Assembly: GCF_001403875.1 (NCBI RefSeq)
Contig: NZ_LN884299.1
Coordinates: forward strand, 3,324,547 to 3,388,546
Direction: 5' to 3'
Origin: Paenibacillus ihumii
GTDB lineage: Bacteria > Bacillota > Bacilli > Paenibacillales > Paenibacillaceae
Length of the DNA: 64,000 nt
Both the position numbers and the translations under genes were made by a program. How positions within the stretch are numbered: the first letter of the stretch is position 1; the number at the start of each line of letters is the position of its first letter. The notes under the pieces are model-generated. The model made no database searches and was not told the origin of the DNA. It was given only the letters and a program-made list of their open reading frames with translations. This document shows positions 17,193 to 26,308 of this stretch, piece by piece.

Positions 17193-18179
17193 ATGAATAT
17201 AGAACTGAGTCCCGCCCCTAAGCTATGGGCGGATAAACGTTTTCACACCTGGAATTACGAGATGCGGGAGCAGTTTGGCGAGAAAGTATTCAAGGTTATG
17301 CTCGATGCCGGCTTCACCTGCCCCAACCGGGACGGCTCGATCGCCAAAGGCGGATGCACGTTCTGCAGCGCCCGCGGCTCCGGTGATTTTGCGGGCAGCA
17401 GACGCGATGATCTAGTGACACAATTCAACAAAATTCGCGACAGACAGCATTTAAAGTGGCCTCAGGCCAAATACATCGGATATTTCCAGGCCTACACGAA
17501 TACCTACGCTCCAGTCGCGGTGCTGAGGGAGTACTACGAGGCCATTCTGGAGCAGCCCGGCGTCGTCGGCCTGTCGATCGCAACCCGTCCAGACTGCCTG
17601 CCTGACGATGTGCTCGATTATTTGAGCGAGCTGAACGAACGAACCTATCTATGGGTTGAAATGGGCCTGCAGACCGTCCATGAATCCACCTCGCAGCTCA
17701 TTAACCGGGCCCATGACACCCAGTGTTATCTCGATACAGTAGAAAAGCTGCGGAGGCGCGGCATCCGCGTCTGCGCTCACATCATTTACGGGCTGCCGCA
17801 GGAAACCCATGAAATGATGCTGGACACCGGGCGAGCCGTGGCCGAAATGGATGTGCAGGGCATCAAAATCCATCTGCTGCATTTGATGCGCAAAACGCCG
17901 ATGGTCAAGCAGTATGAAGCTGGCCTCCTCCGCTTCCTGGAGAAGGACGAGTATGTGAAGCTCATCGTCGATACGCTAGAATTCCTGCCGCCGGAAATGA
18001 TCGTGCACCGCCTTACCGGCGATGCTCCGAGAGAGCTTCTCATCGGCCCGCTGTGGAGCCTGAGAAAGTGGGAGGTACTGAACGCGATCGACGGCGAGCT
18101 GAGACAAAGAGATACCTGGCAGGGGAAATATTGGAGGGGATCGCATGGGCTTCATGTCCGTACTGAGCTTCGCCCATAA
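17193..18179 (+). CDS. ytqA: Radical SAM protein, TIGR01212/YtqA (MnmL) family
   Basis: Radical SAM enzyme with a [4Fe-4S] cluster. The cluster cysteines follow the TIGR01212 spacing (TCPNRDGS...GGCTFC, C-x11-C-x2-C). Further conserved segments are GYFQAYTNTYAP, LSIATRPDCLPD, WVEMGLQTVHE and HIIYGLPQE. Family knowledge: in Bacillus subtilis YtqA (MnmL) and YtqB (MnmM) replace MnmC in converting cmnm5- to mnm5-(2-thio)uridine at the tRNA wobble base. The second ATG (17193) gives better spacing from AAAGGAG than the first at 17190. The gene overlaps ytqB by 35 bp, which supports a shared pathway. Confidence 0.9.
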   Translation: MNIELSPAPKLWADKRFHTWNYEMREQFGEKVFKVMLDAGFTCPNRDGSIAKGGCTFCSARGSGDFAGSRRDDLVTQFNKIRDRQHLKWPQAKYIGYFQAYTNTYAPVAVLREYYEAILEQPGVVGLSIATRPDCLPDDVLDYLSELNERTYLWVEMGLQTVHESTSQLINRAHDTQCYLDTVEKLRRRGIRVCAHIIYGLPQETHEMMLDTGRAVAEMDVQGIKIHLLHLMRKTPMVKQYEAGLLRFLEKDEYVKLIVDTLEFLPPEMIVHRLTGDAPRELLIGPLWSLRKWEVLNAIDGELRQRDTWQGKYWRGSHGLHVRTELRP

Positions 18180-18726
18180 GCTGATCGGCGAGCGGCTCCA
18201 GCCTGGAGAACGGGCAATCGACGCTACGGCGGGCACCGGCCAGGACACACTCTTCCTCGCCCGTGCCTGCGGCCGCCGGGGAAGAGTCTATGCCTTCGAT
18301 ATTCAAGCCAAGGCGCTGAGCCTTGCGCGCCGCCGGCTAGAGAAGGAGCAGGATTCCCGTCTGGCCGAGGTGACACTGCTGGAGCGGAGCCATGCGGAAA
18401 TGGAAGAAGTTCTGCCGGCAGACCTTCACGGCAGGGTCGGAGCGGTCATGTTCAACCTCGGCTATCTGCCGGCGGAGGGTGCCGATGCCAGCGTCATCAC
18501 GCTGACCCAGACGACACTGACGGCGCTGGAGGCGAGTCTCAGGCTGCTGCGCCCCAAAGGGATTGTCACTATCGTTCTTTACCCGGGCCATCAAGGAGGG
18601 GACGAGGAAGCGGACGCTGTAGAGAAATGGGCTTCAACCCTTCCCCCCTCTGCCGGACAAGCAATCGTATACCGGCAAATCCAGAGGCCAGGCGCTCCCT
18701 ATTTGATTGCTGTCGAGAAAAAGTAA
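18145..18726 (+). CDS. ytqB: SAM-dependent methyltransferase, YtqB/MnmM family
   Basis: A 193-residue class I methyltransferase. Motif I is AIDATAGTGQDTLFLA, the acidic loop is VYAFDIQ, and the substrate-side FNLGYLPAEG is the conserved NLGYLPG-like motif of this family. Family knowledge assigns the last methylation in mnm5s2U34 synthesis in tRNA to YtqB (MnmM). GGAGGGGATCGC precedes its ATG inside the 3' end of ytqA, so translation is probably coupled. Confidence 0.92.
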   Translation: MGFMSVLSFAHKLIGERLQPGERAIDATAGTGQDTLFLARACGRRGRVYAFDIQAKALSLARRRLEKEQDSRLAEVTLLERSHAEMEEVLPADLHGRVGAVMFNLGYLPAEGADASVITLTQTTLTALEASLRLLRPKGIVTIVLYPGHQGGDEEADAVEKWASTLPPSAGQAIVYRQIQRPGAPYLIAVEKK

Positions 18727-18837
18727 TTTGAAATGGTAATCTTAGAAAAGGTAATCTAAAAAAGATAATCTTAGAAAAAATAATTTAACGTTTGAACCCG
18801 TATTTTGCCAAAATAATTAGGATAAGAGGGATTTACT

Positions 18838-19236
18838 ATGACGATTCGGAAAATTGAGCATGTCGGGATCCGCGTCTCTGCGCTGGAGGATTCCATTGAA
18901 TTCTATGAGCGGGTAATCGGACTGAAGCTGCTGCACATCATCGGCGAGGTGGAGGACAAGCTGCGCCTGGCCTTTCTCGCCTTCCCTGGCCAGGATAACG
19001 TCGAAATCGAATTGATATACGTCCGGGATGGCGAAAACCTGCCAAGCGAAGGGCGCGTGCATCATATCGCCTTCACCGTCAGCCATATCGAGGAGGAATA
19101 CAAACGGATTTCCAGCCTCGGACTATCAGGCCTGGATCCCGAAATCCGTTCGATTCCAGGCGGGAGCCGCCTTTTCTTCTTCAATGGGCCGGACGGGGAG
19201 CGGATCGAATTCTTTGAACCCGTCCATTTGGCTTAA
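18838..19236 (+). CDS. VOC-family (glyoxalase/methylmalonyl-CoA epimerase-like) protein
   Basis: A 132-residue single VOC domain made of paired beta-alpha-beta-beta-beta modules. The metal ligand positions are visible: H8 (IEHVGIRV), E in NVEIELIY, H in VHHIAFTV and E in RIEFFEP. The pattern resembles methylmalonyl-CoA epimerases and lactoylglutathione lyases; the reaction is not determined. GATAAGAGGG precedes the ATG. The 110-bp gap before it contains short AT-rich repeats of TAATCTTAGAAAA. Confidence 0.85.
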   Translation: MTIRKIEHVGIRVSALEDSIEFYERVIGLKLLHIIGEVEDKLRLAFLAFPGQDNVEIELIYVRDGENLPSEGRVHHIAFTVSHIEEEYKRISSLGLSGLDPEIRSIPGGSRLFFFNGPDGERIEFFEPVHLA

Positions 19237-19263
19237 GGAACGTCTCGAAAAGGGGTGAAGCGG

Positions 19264-20190
19264 TTGCTGGAGCAAACATTTACTTTTACCAATGATGCGC
19301 AGAATGAAGTGTTCGTCTACGAGTGGAAGTCAGAGGATCCGTCCGTTCAGCCGCGCGGCGTGCTGCAGATCGCCCACGGTATGGCCGAAACGGCGAAGCG
19401 CTACGAGCGCCTGGCTGACATACTTACCACTCGCGGCTGGATCGTCCTCGGAGGCGATCATAGAGGGCATGGCAGAACGGCAAAATCTGACACTGAGCTG
19501 GGCTGCATCGGCAAGGGAGGTTTCGGCGGGATGGTTCGGGACATGAGCGAGCTCAGTCGGATCATTAGAGGGCGTTACCCCGATTTGCCCTTATTCCTGC
19601 TCGGTCACAGCATGGGATCTTTTCTGACGCAAAAAATGATGTATACGGCGCCGGAGCCCTACTCCGGCTTCATCCTGTCCGGAACCAACGGACCACGCAG
19701 CATGCTGGCATTTGGTGAGAGGCTCGCCCGGCTGCAATGCCTGATGCAGGGCGAACGCCATCCCAGCCTAATGCTGAATGCCCTCGTCTTCGGGTCCTAC
19801 AACAAGCGGTTCCTTCCGCCCCGCACGCCGTTCGATTGGCTTTCACGGGACGAAGCTGAAGTGGATAAGTACGTAAACGATCCGCATTGCGGATTTCTGT
19901 GCAGCGCCGGTTTCTTCCAGGGGTTCTTCTCCTTACTGCAGGAGATCCACCAGCCGAAACGGATGAGAGAAATTCCGAAGAATAAGCCGATCTACATCTT
20001 CGGAGGAGACGAGGACCCGGTCGGCTTGCGGGGCGACGGCGTAAAAAAGCTGGCCGCGCTGTACAACCTGCTGCTGATCCGGGATGTGGAGGTCAAGCTC
20101 TATCCGGGAGGCCGGCACGAAATGCTGAACGAGACGAACCGGGACGAGGTTATGCGCGACCTCGCCGATTGGCTGGAGCGGCACGTCTAA
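19264..20190 (+). CDS. ytpA: Alpha/beta hydrolase, monoacylglycerol lipase/lysophospholipase (YtpA-like)
   Basis: Serine hydrolase of the Hydrolase_4 family, about 308 residues. The nucleophile elbow is LLGHSMGSFL, the acid lies in FGGDEDP and the catalytic His in YPGGRHEML. An oxyanion HGMAE motif is near the N-terminus. The TTG at 19264 is preferred because AAAGGGGTG lies 6 bases upstream; the GTG at 19255 would overlap that site. The neighbouring ytqA and ytqB match B. subtilis synteny, where YtpA is a lysophospholipase linked to the phospholipid antibiotic bacilysocin. That activity here is inference. Confidence 0.85.
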   Translation: MLEQTFTFTNDAQNEVFVYEWKSEDPSVQPRGVLQIAHGMAETAKRYERLADILTTRGWIVLGGDHRGHGRTAKSDTELGCIGKGGFGGMVRDMSELSRIIRGRYPDLPLFLLGHSMGSFLTQKMMYTAPEPYSGFILSGTNGPRSMLAFGERLARLQCLMQGERHPSLMLNALVFGSYNKRFLPPRTPFDWLSRDEAEVDKYVNDPHCGFLCSAGFFQGFFSLLQEIHQPKRMREIPKNKPIYIFGGDEDPVGLRGDGVKKLAALYNLLLIRDVEVKLYPGGRHEMLNETNRDEVMRDLADWLERHV

Positions 20191-20193
20191 AAA

Positions 20194-20232
20194 CACAAGA
20201 ACCGTCCGGATAACCGCCGGACGGTTCTTGTG
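20194..20232. terminator. Stable hairpin after ytpA
   Basis: CACAAGAACCGTCCGG...CCGGACGGTTCTTGTG, a 16-bp stem starting 4 bp after the stop codon. There is no clear T-run (GCGCTTG follows), so it may act as an RNA end protector or weak terminator. Confidence 0.55.
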
Positions 20233-20287
20233 CGCTTGTTAGGCACGCTGATGGATTTAATTTAGCTAGCCTAAGTGTCCTGACACT

Positions 20288-20778
20288 GATGGAGCGACTT
20301 CGACGCTCAAATGGTGGTACGCTGGTAGAGTGACTTCGATCGCTCAAATGGCGGTACGCTGGTAGAGTGACTTCGACGCTCAAATGGTGGTACGCTGGTA
20401 GAGTGACTTCGATCGCTCAAATGGCGGTACGCTGGTAGAGTGACTTCGATCGCTCAAATGGCGGTACGCTGATAGAGTGACTTCGATCGCTCAAATGGCG
20501 GTACGCTGGTAGAGTGACTTCGATCGCTCAAATGGCGGTACGCTGGTAGAGTGACTTCGATCGCTCAAATGGCGGTACGCTGGTAGAGTGACTTCGATCG
20601 CTCAAATGGTGGTACGCTGGTAGAGTGACTTCGATCGCTCAATTGTTGGTACGTTGATAGAGTGACTTCGATCGCTCAAATGGCGGTACGCTGGTAGAGT
20701 GACTTCGATCGCTCAATTGTTGGTACGTTGGTTGAGTAACTTCGATCGCTCAGATGTTGGTACGTTGGTTGAGTAACT
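20288..20778. repeat. Tandem array of about 13 copies of a 37-bp hairpin repeat
   Basis: The unit GGTAGAGTGACTTCGATCGC-TCAAATGGCGGTACGCT is repeated head-to-tail about 13 times, with 36-bp variants lacking one T in copies 1 and 3 and more diverged copies at the right end (GGTTGAGTAACTTCGATCGC). Each unit contains GAGTGA-CTTCGA-TCGCTC, a 6-bp stem (one G-T pair) with a 6-base loop. No open frame spans it and there are no unique spacers, so it is not a CRISPR array. The following 190 bp up to the IS element contains AT-rich short repeats around ATGCAT but no gene. Confidence 0.92.
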
Positions 20779-21028
20779 TGGATGGATCTAGATGCATTTC
20801 TTACATTTGTTTTAGCTCTTAATGGCAGTTATCTGAAGGTAGCTGTATTTCATGCATCTAAAACATTACTTTTAGCCCTTACCCACCTTTATACTGCAAT
20901 CTAATTGCAAGAAATGCATTTAGTTGGATGGTTCAACGATCAGATGCAGCTTTTAATTGCATTAAATGCATGTAGCGGTTCAACCCCCTAAGTTTGGACA
21001 CTTTCCACATCATACTTAGGAAATCACA

Positions 21029-21955
21029 TTATAGCGCAATTTTCTTTGGGTTAATCAAGCCCGCGGTGACTAAACGCAAGTATTCCTTGGGCGGCCAATC
21101 GTAGAGACTGCCGTGGATGCGTTCTGTGTTGTAGTATCGAATAAATCGGTCGACCACTGCAAAAGCCTCTTCGTAGGTTTCAAAACAATTCCGCTGGTAG
21201 CATTCTTGCTCTACAATGCTGTGGTACGACTCAATAAAAGCATTCTTGTTTGGCGTTTGGTTGGGGATCCTTTCATGCTCTAACCCCGCTTGCTCGCAAA
21301 AGGCATGGAACGCTTTGCTAATGAACTGCGGCCCATTATCCGTCCGGATCACCAACTTGTGTTCTTGTTCGTGGATTCTACGTTTAAAAAGCGCCTTCTG
21401 GATCGTACGCAAAATGTCTTCTGTGCTGCAGACCTTTCCACGGTAATGGGCGACAATGCTCCGGTCAAACACGTCAATGATGCTGGCCAGGTAGAAATGT
21501 CGGCGTTTGCCGGCTACGTAACCATACTTAATATCCATTTGCCATAGCTGGTTTGGTCCGCTCACAATACGGTTATTGGCGAGCTTTTTAGGTACGGGGT
21601 TTTTCAACTCTCGCTGTGGATGGAGAATCCCCATTTCTTTGCAGAGACGGTAGGTCTTCTTTTTGTTAATAATTAGCCGGTATTTTCGCCGCAACAACGT
21701 CGTCAGCTTCCGATAGCCGAAGGCAGCGTTAAGGCCTTGAATCAAGCGTCTGAGGTATCCTTTAATGCGAGCATCTCCTACCTTTTTTCCATCCTTGTCA
21801 TAGGAGAAGCCTGGAACAGGCCGACCGCTGCTGACTGGCTGCTGGCGTTCAGGATGCTTTAGGCGATAGTAGTAACTTGAACGTGGGACTCCACATAGAA
21901 GGAGCACCTTTTGAACGGGATACCCTTGCTGAATCCAATAGATAGCTACTTCCAA
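21029..21955 (-). CDS. IS3-family transposase OrfB (DDE integrase domain)
   Basis: Catalytic part of the transposase. An HTH_21-like segment (GYRKLTTLLRRKYRLIINKK) precedes the rve domain, whose DDE residues lie in WQMDIKYGY, VIRTDNGPQF and NAFIESYHS. The frame lies -1 relative to orfA and a run of nine A residues (minus strand, near 21970) precedes the orfA stop, so the active product is expected to be an OrfAB fusion made by programmed -1 frameshifting. The TTG at 21955 is only a formal start. Confidence 0.93.
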   Translation of the reverse strand: MEVAIYWIQQGYPVQKVLLLCGVPRSSYYYRLKHPERQQPVSSGRPVPGFSYDKDGKKVGDARIKGYLRRLIQGLNAAFGYRKLTTLLRRKYRLIINKKKTYRLCKEMGILHPQRELKNPVPKKLANNRIVSGPNQLWQMDIKYGYVAGKRRHFYLASIIDVFDRSIVAHYRGKVCSTEDILRTIQKALFKRRIHEQEHKLVIRTDNGPQFISKAFHAFCEQAGLEHERIPNQTPNKNAFIESYHSIVEQECYQRNCFETYEEAFAVVDRFIRYYNTERIHGSLYDWPPKEYLRLVTAGLINPKKIAL

Positions 21956-22269
21956 TCGGGATACTTTTTTTTTACCAGGTCTCGTAGAATGCTGTTCTCG
22001 AGCTCTTTTTCGCCTAGTAGCTTCATGGCATCGTTGTATTTCTTCTCTAGTTCCTTGAAATTGGCTGCATCCTGCTTCATTTTTTCTGCATCGTTTTGCT
22101 TCTTTTTCATAAGGTCACCCACCTCATCTTGATACTGGCGAACCCACTGGCTTAACGTTCTAGGAGACATTCCATGCTTCCGGGCTACTATCTCCGTCCG
22201 ATAACCCGAGAGCACCTCTACCACAAGCTCCTTCTTCGTTTCATTGGGGCACCTAAATCGTCTTTTCAT
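21946..22269 (-). CDS. IS3-family OrfA (HTH DNA-binding protein)
   Basis: A 107-residue product with an N-terminal helix-turn-helix (TEIVARKHGMSPRTLSQWVR) and a C-terminal leucine-zipper-like helix (LEKKYNDAMKLLGEKELENS). The ATG at 22269 (MKRRFRCPNETK) has GAGGAG 9 bases upstream; the frame extends further without a better site. It overlaps orfB by 10 bp through the A9 slippery run. Confidence 0.9.
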   Translation of the reverse strand: MKRRFRCPNETKKELVVEVLSGYRTEIVARKHGMSPRTLSQWVRQYQDEVGDLMKKKQNDAEKMKQDAANFKELEKKYNDAMKLLGEKELENSILRDLVKKKYPDWK

Positions 22270-22435
22270 GGATTCTAACTCCTCACTCATTTTAGTGTAT
22301 CTGAGGTGGATTAGAGTGTCCAATTGGATTAGGGGGCTAAATAGGTAGTAACATTTGATGTTATCACATATTTTAAATCGATCTTTTAACGGATAAATGC
22401 CTTAATGCCGTATACCGTTTAATGTTATTTCCAGT

Positions 22436-24460
22436 TTATATCCTCGCTAACGGCATCGAAAAATACAACGGTTTCTCGTCCTCGGTCTGCTGGTAGAGCA
22501 CAACGAGCAGGCTTGGCTCCATGTTATCCGCAGAGAGTTCCTTGCCCTGGAGTACATCCTCGAGCCGGAAAGGCAGCTCCTCCAGAACGGCAAACTTCTG
22601 CAGCTCACGCTCGCTCAAATTCCGCACGTCGAGATAGGATAGAAGACTCTCCCGCTGTGCAACAAGCTGCCTAGACTGACCCTCCGGCCGCTCGGCAAGA
22701 TGTTCAGATAGACCCTTCGACTGCCCTGCTAACTGCCCAGACTGACCCTTGGACCGTCCTACAAGCTGTTCAGACAAAACCTCCGCATGACCTGCTAACT
22801 GCCCAGACTGATTCTCCGACCGCCCAGCAAGCTGCCCAGACAAAACCTTCGACTGCTCTGCTAACTGCTCAGGCTGGCCCCCCTGCCGCTCAGCAAGCTG
22901 CTCCGACAGGTCCCCCCACTGCTCAGCCAATATACTCAGATACCTTCCGCGGGCATCCTTGCCGATGCGGTCTTCCCACCAGATTTTGCGCGGCTTGTAC
23001 TTGTGCCCGAGGAAGTAGTCAAGCTTCATGAGACCCAGTACCACCTCCGGCGTCTTCAGCTTGCGCTGGCCAAGGAATTCGTGCAGGCGGAGGAACAAAT
23101 CCTCCAGCTGGTGGCCGATGCGCTGCCAGCCCTGCTCTTCCCAATAATCGCCGAATTCCTGAAAGAAATCGAACGGGGAATCGAATTCGACCCTCATCAA
23201 ATAATTCAGCGTATGATCCATCCGGTGAGCATTCCAGTATTTCTCCAGCACATCCTCCAGCCGCTTCAGGCGGACGACGTCAGCAAAAGACAGCACGTCA
23301 TTGCTAAGCATTTCGTAAGGCGCATGCTCCATGTAAACGTAATTGTATTTCGCCGCGTCGTTCCGCAGGCCGGTGCCGCGGAGCATTTTCAAGAACCCAA
23401 GCTGCAGCTCCTCAGGCCCCAGCGCAAACACGTCGTTAAATGTCTTGCGGAAGGTCGCATAATCCTCCTGCGGCAGGCCGGCGATCAGATCGAGATGCTG
23501 CGCGATTTTGCCGCTCTCCTTGACCTTGGTCACGGTACGGGTTAGCTTCGTGAAGTTCTGCCGCCGTTTCACCAGCTCATTCGTCGGATCGTTCGTTGAC
23601 TGCACCCCGATTTCAAAGCGGAATATGCCGGGAGGCGCGTTCTCAGCGAGGTAATCCAGCACCTCCGGCCGCATGATGTCCGCAGTAATCTCAAACTGAA
23701 ACACGCAGCCGCGATGGTTCCCGATCAGGAATTCGAACATTTCCATGGCATAGCTGCGGTTGATGTTGAACGTCCGGTCGAGGAACTTGATGATTTTGGC
23801 GCCGTTGTCGATCAGGTACAGGATATCCGACTTCACACGCTCAATGTCATAGTAGCGTACACCGACCTCGATGCTGGAAAGGCAGAACTGGCAGCTGAAC
23901 GGACAGCCCCGGCTCGTCTCGAAATAGACGATGCGTTTGCTGAGATTCGGGATATCCTCGGGAAAACGGTGCGGCGAAGGCAGCGAGTTCAGATCCGATT
24001 TTGGCCGTCCCGGATTGATGATCACCTCGTCTCCTTTGCGGTATGCAGTCCCAAATACATAGTGGAACTTCCGGTCCCCGGACAGCTCCTGCAGCAGATG
24101 GTGGAACGTCTCCTCCCCATCCCCCATCACGATAAAATCTACGCTCTTGACGCGCTCCATCCAGTACTGCGTATCGTAAGACACTTCAGGCCCGCCAAGG
24201 ACGATGGTCGTCTCGGGGAGCACTTTTTTGAGCACGTCAATAACACGAATCGTCTCTTCAATGTTCCAGATGTAGCAAGAGAATCCGATTACATCGGGCC
24301 TGCGCTGGAATAAATCAGACACGATGTTCATCGTCGGGTCCTTGATCGTATATTCGGCAAGCTCGATGTCGAACTCGTTCCCGCTATAAGCTTTCAGCAG
24401 GCGGATCGCCAGGGAGGTATGGATAAATTTCGCATTCAGCGTCGATAGTATAACCTTCAT
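22436..24460 (-). CDS. B12-binding domain radical SAM protein with 11-residue repeats
   Basis: A 674-residue protein. Residues 1-140 form a cobalamin-binding-like Rossmann domain (VIGFSCYIWNIEETI, TIVLGGPEVS). The radical SAM core has cluster cysteines C186, C190 and C193 in RGCPFSCQFC. A DUF4080-type C-terminal region follows. Residues 518-605 are eight consecutive 11-residue units (LSEQLAERQGG, QSGQLAGHAEV and the like), inserted before a final conserved 69-residue tail. The family acts on unknown substrates; methylation or ring chemistry is typical of B12 radical SAM enzymes. It starts 12 bp after recQ and is probably co-transcribed with it. Confidence 0.85.
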   Translation of the reverse strand: MKVILSTLNAKFIHTSLAIRLLKAYSGNEFDIELAEYTIKDPTMNIVSDLFQRRPDVIGFSCYIWNIEETIRVIDVLKKVLPETTIVLGGPEVSYDTQYWMERVKSVDFIVMGDGEETFHHLLQELSGDRKFHYVFGTAYRKGDEVIINPGRPKSDLNSLPSPHRFPEDIPNLSKRIVYFETSRGCPFSCQFCLSSIEVGVRYYDIERVKSDILYLIDNGAKIIKFLDRTFNINRSYAMEMFEFLIGNHRGCVFQFEITADIMRPEVLDYLAENAPPGIFRFEIGVQSTNDPTNELVKRRQNFTKLTRTVTKVKESGKIAQHLDLIAGLPQEDYATFRKTFNDVFALGPEELQLGFLKMLRGTGLRNDAAKYNYVYMEHAPYEMLSNDVLSFADVVRLKRLEDVLEKYWNAHRMDHTLNYLMRVEFDSPFDFFQEFGDYWEEQGWQRIGHQLEDLFLRLHEFLGQRKLKTPEVVLGLMKLDYFLGHKYKPRKIWWEDRIGKDARGRYLSILAEQWGDLSEQLAERQGGQPEQLAEQSKVLSGQLAGRSENQSGQLAGHAEVLSEQLVGRSKGQSGQLAGQSKGLSEHLAERPEGQSRQLVAQRESLLSYLDVRNLSERELQKFAVLEELPFRLEDVLQGKELSADNMEPSLLVVLYQQTEDEKPLYFSMPLARI
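22646..22909 (-). repeat. 33-bp in-frame repeats encoding eight 11-residue units
   Basis: Eight 33-bp units inside the radical SAM gene encode alternating LSxQLxxRxxx and QSxQLAxxxxx elevens, so the higher-order period is 66 bp. The 11-residue spacing of Leu fits a hendecad helical coiled coil. No stop codon interrupts it. Confidence 0.88.
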
Positions 24461-24472
24461 GATTTCACAGCC

Positions 24473-26308
24473 CTATTCCATATTTTGAAAAAATTCAAGA
24501 AATGCCCGTCCGTATTTACGGTACTTGACTTCCCCGACCCCTTTTATGTTCAGCATTTCCGCTTCGCTCGCCGGGCAAACAACGCTCATCTCGCGAAGGG
24601 TCGCATCGTTGAAAATAATGTACGACGGCACGCGCTCCTTCTCCGCCAAATCCCGGCGGATCAGGCGTAGCTGCTCGAATACCGTCTCATTCACAGCAGA
24701 CGGACCGTCGTCGTAAGCTCCTCTGCGGCGCCTGCTTCCGCCTGCGGCCTGGGATGCTGCCGGCTCCGGCGCACGCATCATCACCTGATGCTGCCCCTTC
24801 AGAACGTCGACCGCCAAGGGCTGAAGCCGGACGACGGGGTACTGCCCCTCGGACAAGGCCAAATAGCCCTCGGCAATAAACACATTGATCAGCTCCGAGA
24901 TCTCCTTCTCGGTTCGCCTCGGCATCATGGCGTACGTAGGCAGGCTGTCGAAGCCGTATTGCAGCACCTTTTTGCTGCGGGAGCCTTTGAGCACAGAAGC
25001 GACCAGCGAGACGCCGAAGCGCTCCCTCATCCGGTGGATGCAGGAGAAGACGATTTGCGCGTCGCGTGTCATGTCTACCAGCTCGCGCTCATCCGTGCAG
25101 GAGCTGCAGATGCCACAGGGCTTGCGGTCGTGCTGCTCTCCGAAGTAGTCAAGCATCCCCCAGCGCAAGCAGCTGGTCGAGTAGCAGTATTCGATCATCT
25201 GCTGCAGCTTGCGGTATTCGTTGCGCTTGCGCACCTCGTCCTGCGGATTCTGCTCGATGAGGAATTTCTGCGTCATGATGTCCTGCGGACTGAACAGCAG
25301 GATGCATTCGCTAGGCTCCCCATCCCGCCCGGCACGGCCGGCCTCCTGCACATAAGCCTCCATATTCTTCGGCATATTATAGTGAATCACATAACGGACG
25401 TTAGACTTGTCGATCCCCATGCCAAAAGCATTCGTCGCCACCATAACGCGGATATCGTCATAGAGGAACGCCTCCTGGCTCTCCTCCCGCTCCTTGTCCG
25501 GCAGCCCGGCGTGATATCTTCCCGCAGGAATGCCGCTCTGGCGCAGCCGCTCGTACAGGTCGTCGACCTCCTTGCGGGTAGCCGCATAGACGATGCCCGG
25601 CTGGTGGCCATGCGACCTCGCATAGTTCAGCACGAATTCACGCTTATTCTCGCCGCGCAGCACGGACATGGCCAAATTGTCGCGGCCAAGTCCCGTGACG
25701 AACACGGCGGGATCGCGCAGCTGCAGCAGCCGGGTCATATCGTCCATGACCTCCGGCGTCGCCGTCGCGGTAAAGGCCGCCACGATCGGGCGCTCCGGTA
25801 GCCCGTTCACGAACGGGGCTACCGCGAGATAGCTCGTGCGGAAATCATGGCCCCACTGCGATACGCAGTGGGCTTCGTCGACCGCGACACAGGAAATCGT
25901 CAAGCTGCCCATTTCCTCGCGGAACCAGTCGAGCTCCAGCCGCTCCGGCGCGACATACAGCAGCTTCAGCTCGCCCCTTCTCGCCGCGCGGATGCGCTCA
26001 TTCACTTCCTTGCCGGACAGCGTGCTGTTAATGTAGGCCGCGGATACCCCGGCGGTCGTAAGCGCGTCCACCTGGTCCTTCATAAGCGAGATGAGCGGCG
26101 AGACGACGAGCGTAAGACCGGGCAGCATGAGGGCGGGAATCTGGTAGCAGATGGACTTCCCGCCGCCCGTCGGCATAATGCCGAGCGTGTCTGCGCCCGA
26201 CAGGACGCTCTCGACGATTTTGCGCTGGCCTTCCCGGAAATCCGGGTAGCCGTAATATTTTTGCAAATAAGACTTGGCTTCTTCCATTAAAGTGGATTGC
26301 ATATTCAT
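24473..26308 (-). CDS. recQ: ATP-dependent DNA helicase RecQ
   Basis: 3'-5' superfamily 2 helicase for recombination and replication fork repair. Walker A is PTGGGKS (46-52), the DExH box AVDEAHCVSQWGHDFR, motif V TNAFGMGIDK and motif VI EAGRAGRDG. The RQC zinc cysteines are present (TSCLRWGMLDYF, KPCGICSSC). A C-terminal HRDC domain covers about the last 75 residues (FEQLRLIRRDLA...KYGRAFLEFF). AAGGAG precedes the ATG at 26308. The 611-residue length is normal. The downstream radical SAM gene follows after 12 bp. Confidence 0.96.
   Translation of the reverse strand: MNMQSTLMEEAKSYLQKYYGYPDFREGQRKIVESVLSGADTLGIMPTGGGKSICYQIPALMLPGLTLVVSPLISLMKDQVDALTTAGVSAAYINSTLSGKEVNERIRAARRGELKLLYVAPERLELDWFREEMGSLTISCVAVDEAHCVSQWGHDFRTSYLAVAPFVNGLPERPIVAAFTATATPEVMDDMTRLLQLRDPAVFVTGLGRDNLAMSVLRGENKREFVLNYARSHGHQPGIVYAATRKEVDDLYERLRQSGIPAGRYHAGLPDKEREESQEAFLYDDIRVMVATNAFGMGIDKSNVRYVIHYNMPKNMEAYVQEAGRAGRDGEPSECILLFSPQDIMTQKFLIEQNPQDEVRKRNEYRKLQQMIEYCYSTSCLRWGMLDYFGEQHDRKPCGICSSCTDERELVDMTRDAQIVFSCIHRMRERFGVSLVASVLKGSRSKKVLQYGFDSLPTYAMMPRRTEKEISELINVFIAEGYLALSEGQYPVVRLQPLAVDVLKGQHQVMMRAPEPAASQAAGGSRRRRGAYDDGPSAVNETVFEQLRLIRRDLAEKERVPSYIIFNDATLREMSVVCPASEAEMLNIKGVGEVKYRKYGRAFLEFFQNME

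Larger units (their letters stand above)
20976..22344 (-). mobile_element. IS3-family insertion sequence, copy 1 (intact)
   Basis: The element carries overlapping orfA and orfB on the minus strand. Its ends are CGGTTCAACCCCCTAAG (left) and, inward from the right, CTATTTAGCCCCCTAAT, imperfect inverted repeats around CCCCCTAA. A 4-bp duplication, GTAG, flanks it at 20972-20975 and 22345-22348. Size 1369 bp. The boundaries were inferred by comparison with the second copy at 31481-32912, which has the same termini. It landed in noncoding DNA next to the tandem repeat array. Confidence 0.85.

Noticed and set aside
20288..20778. CRISPR array
   Set aside because: Units abut with no unique spacers and there are no cas genes; it is a plain tandem repeat.
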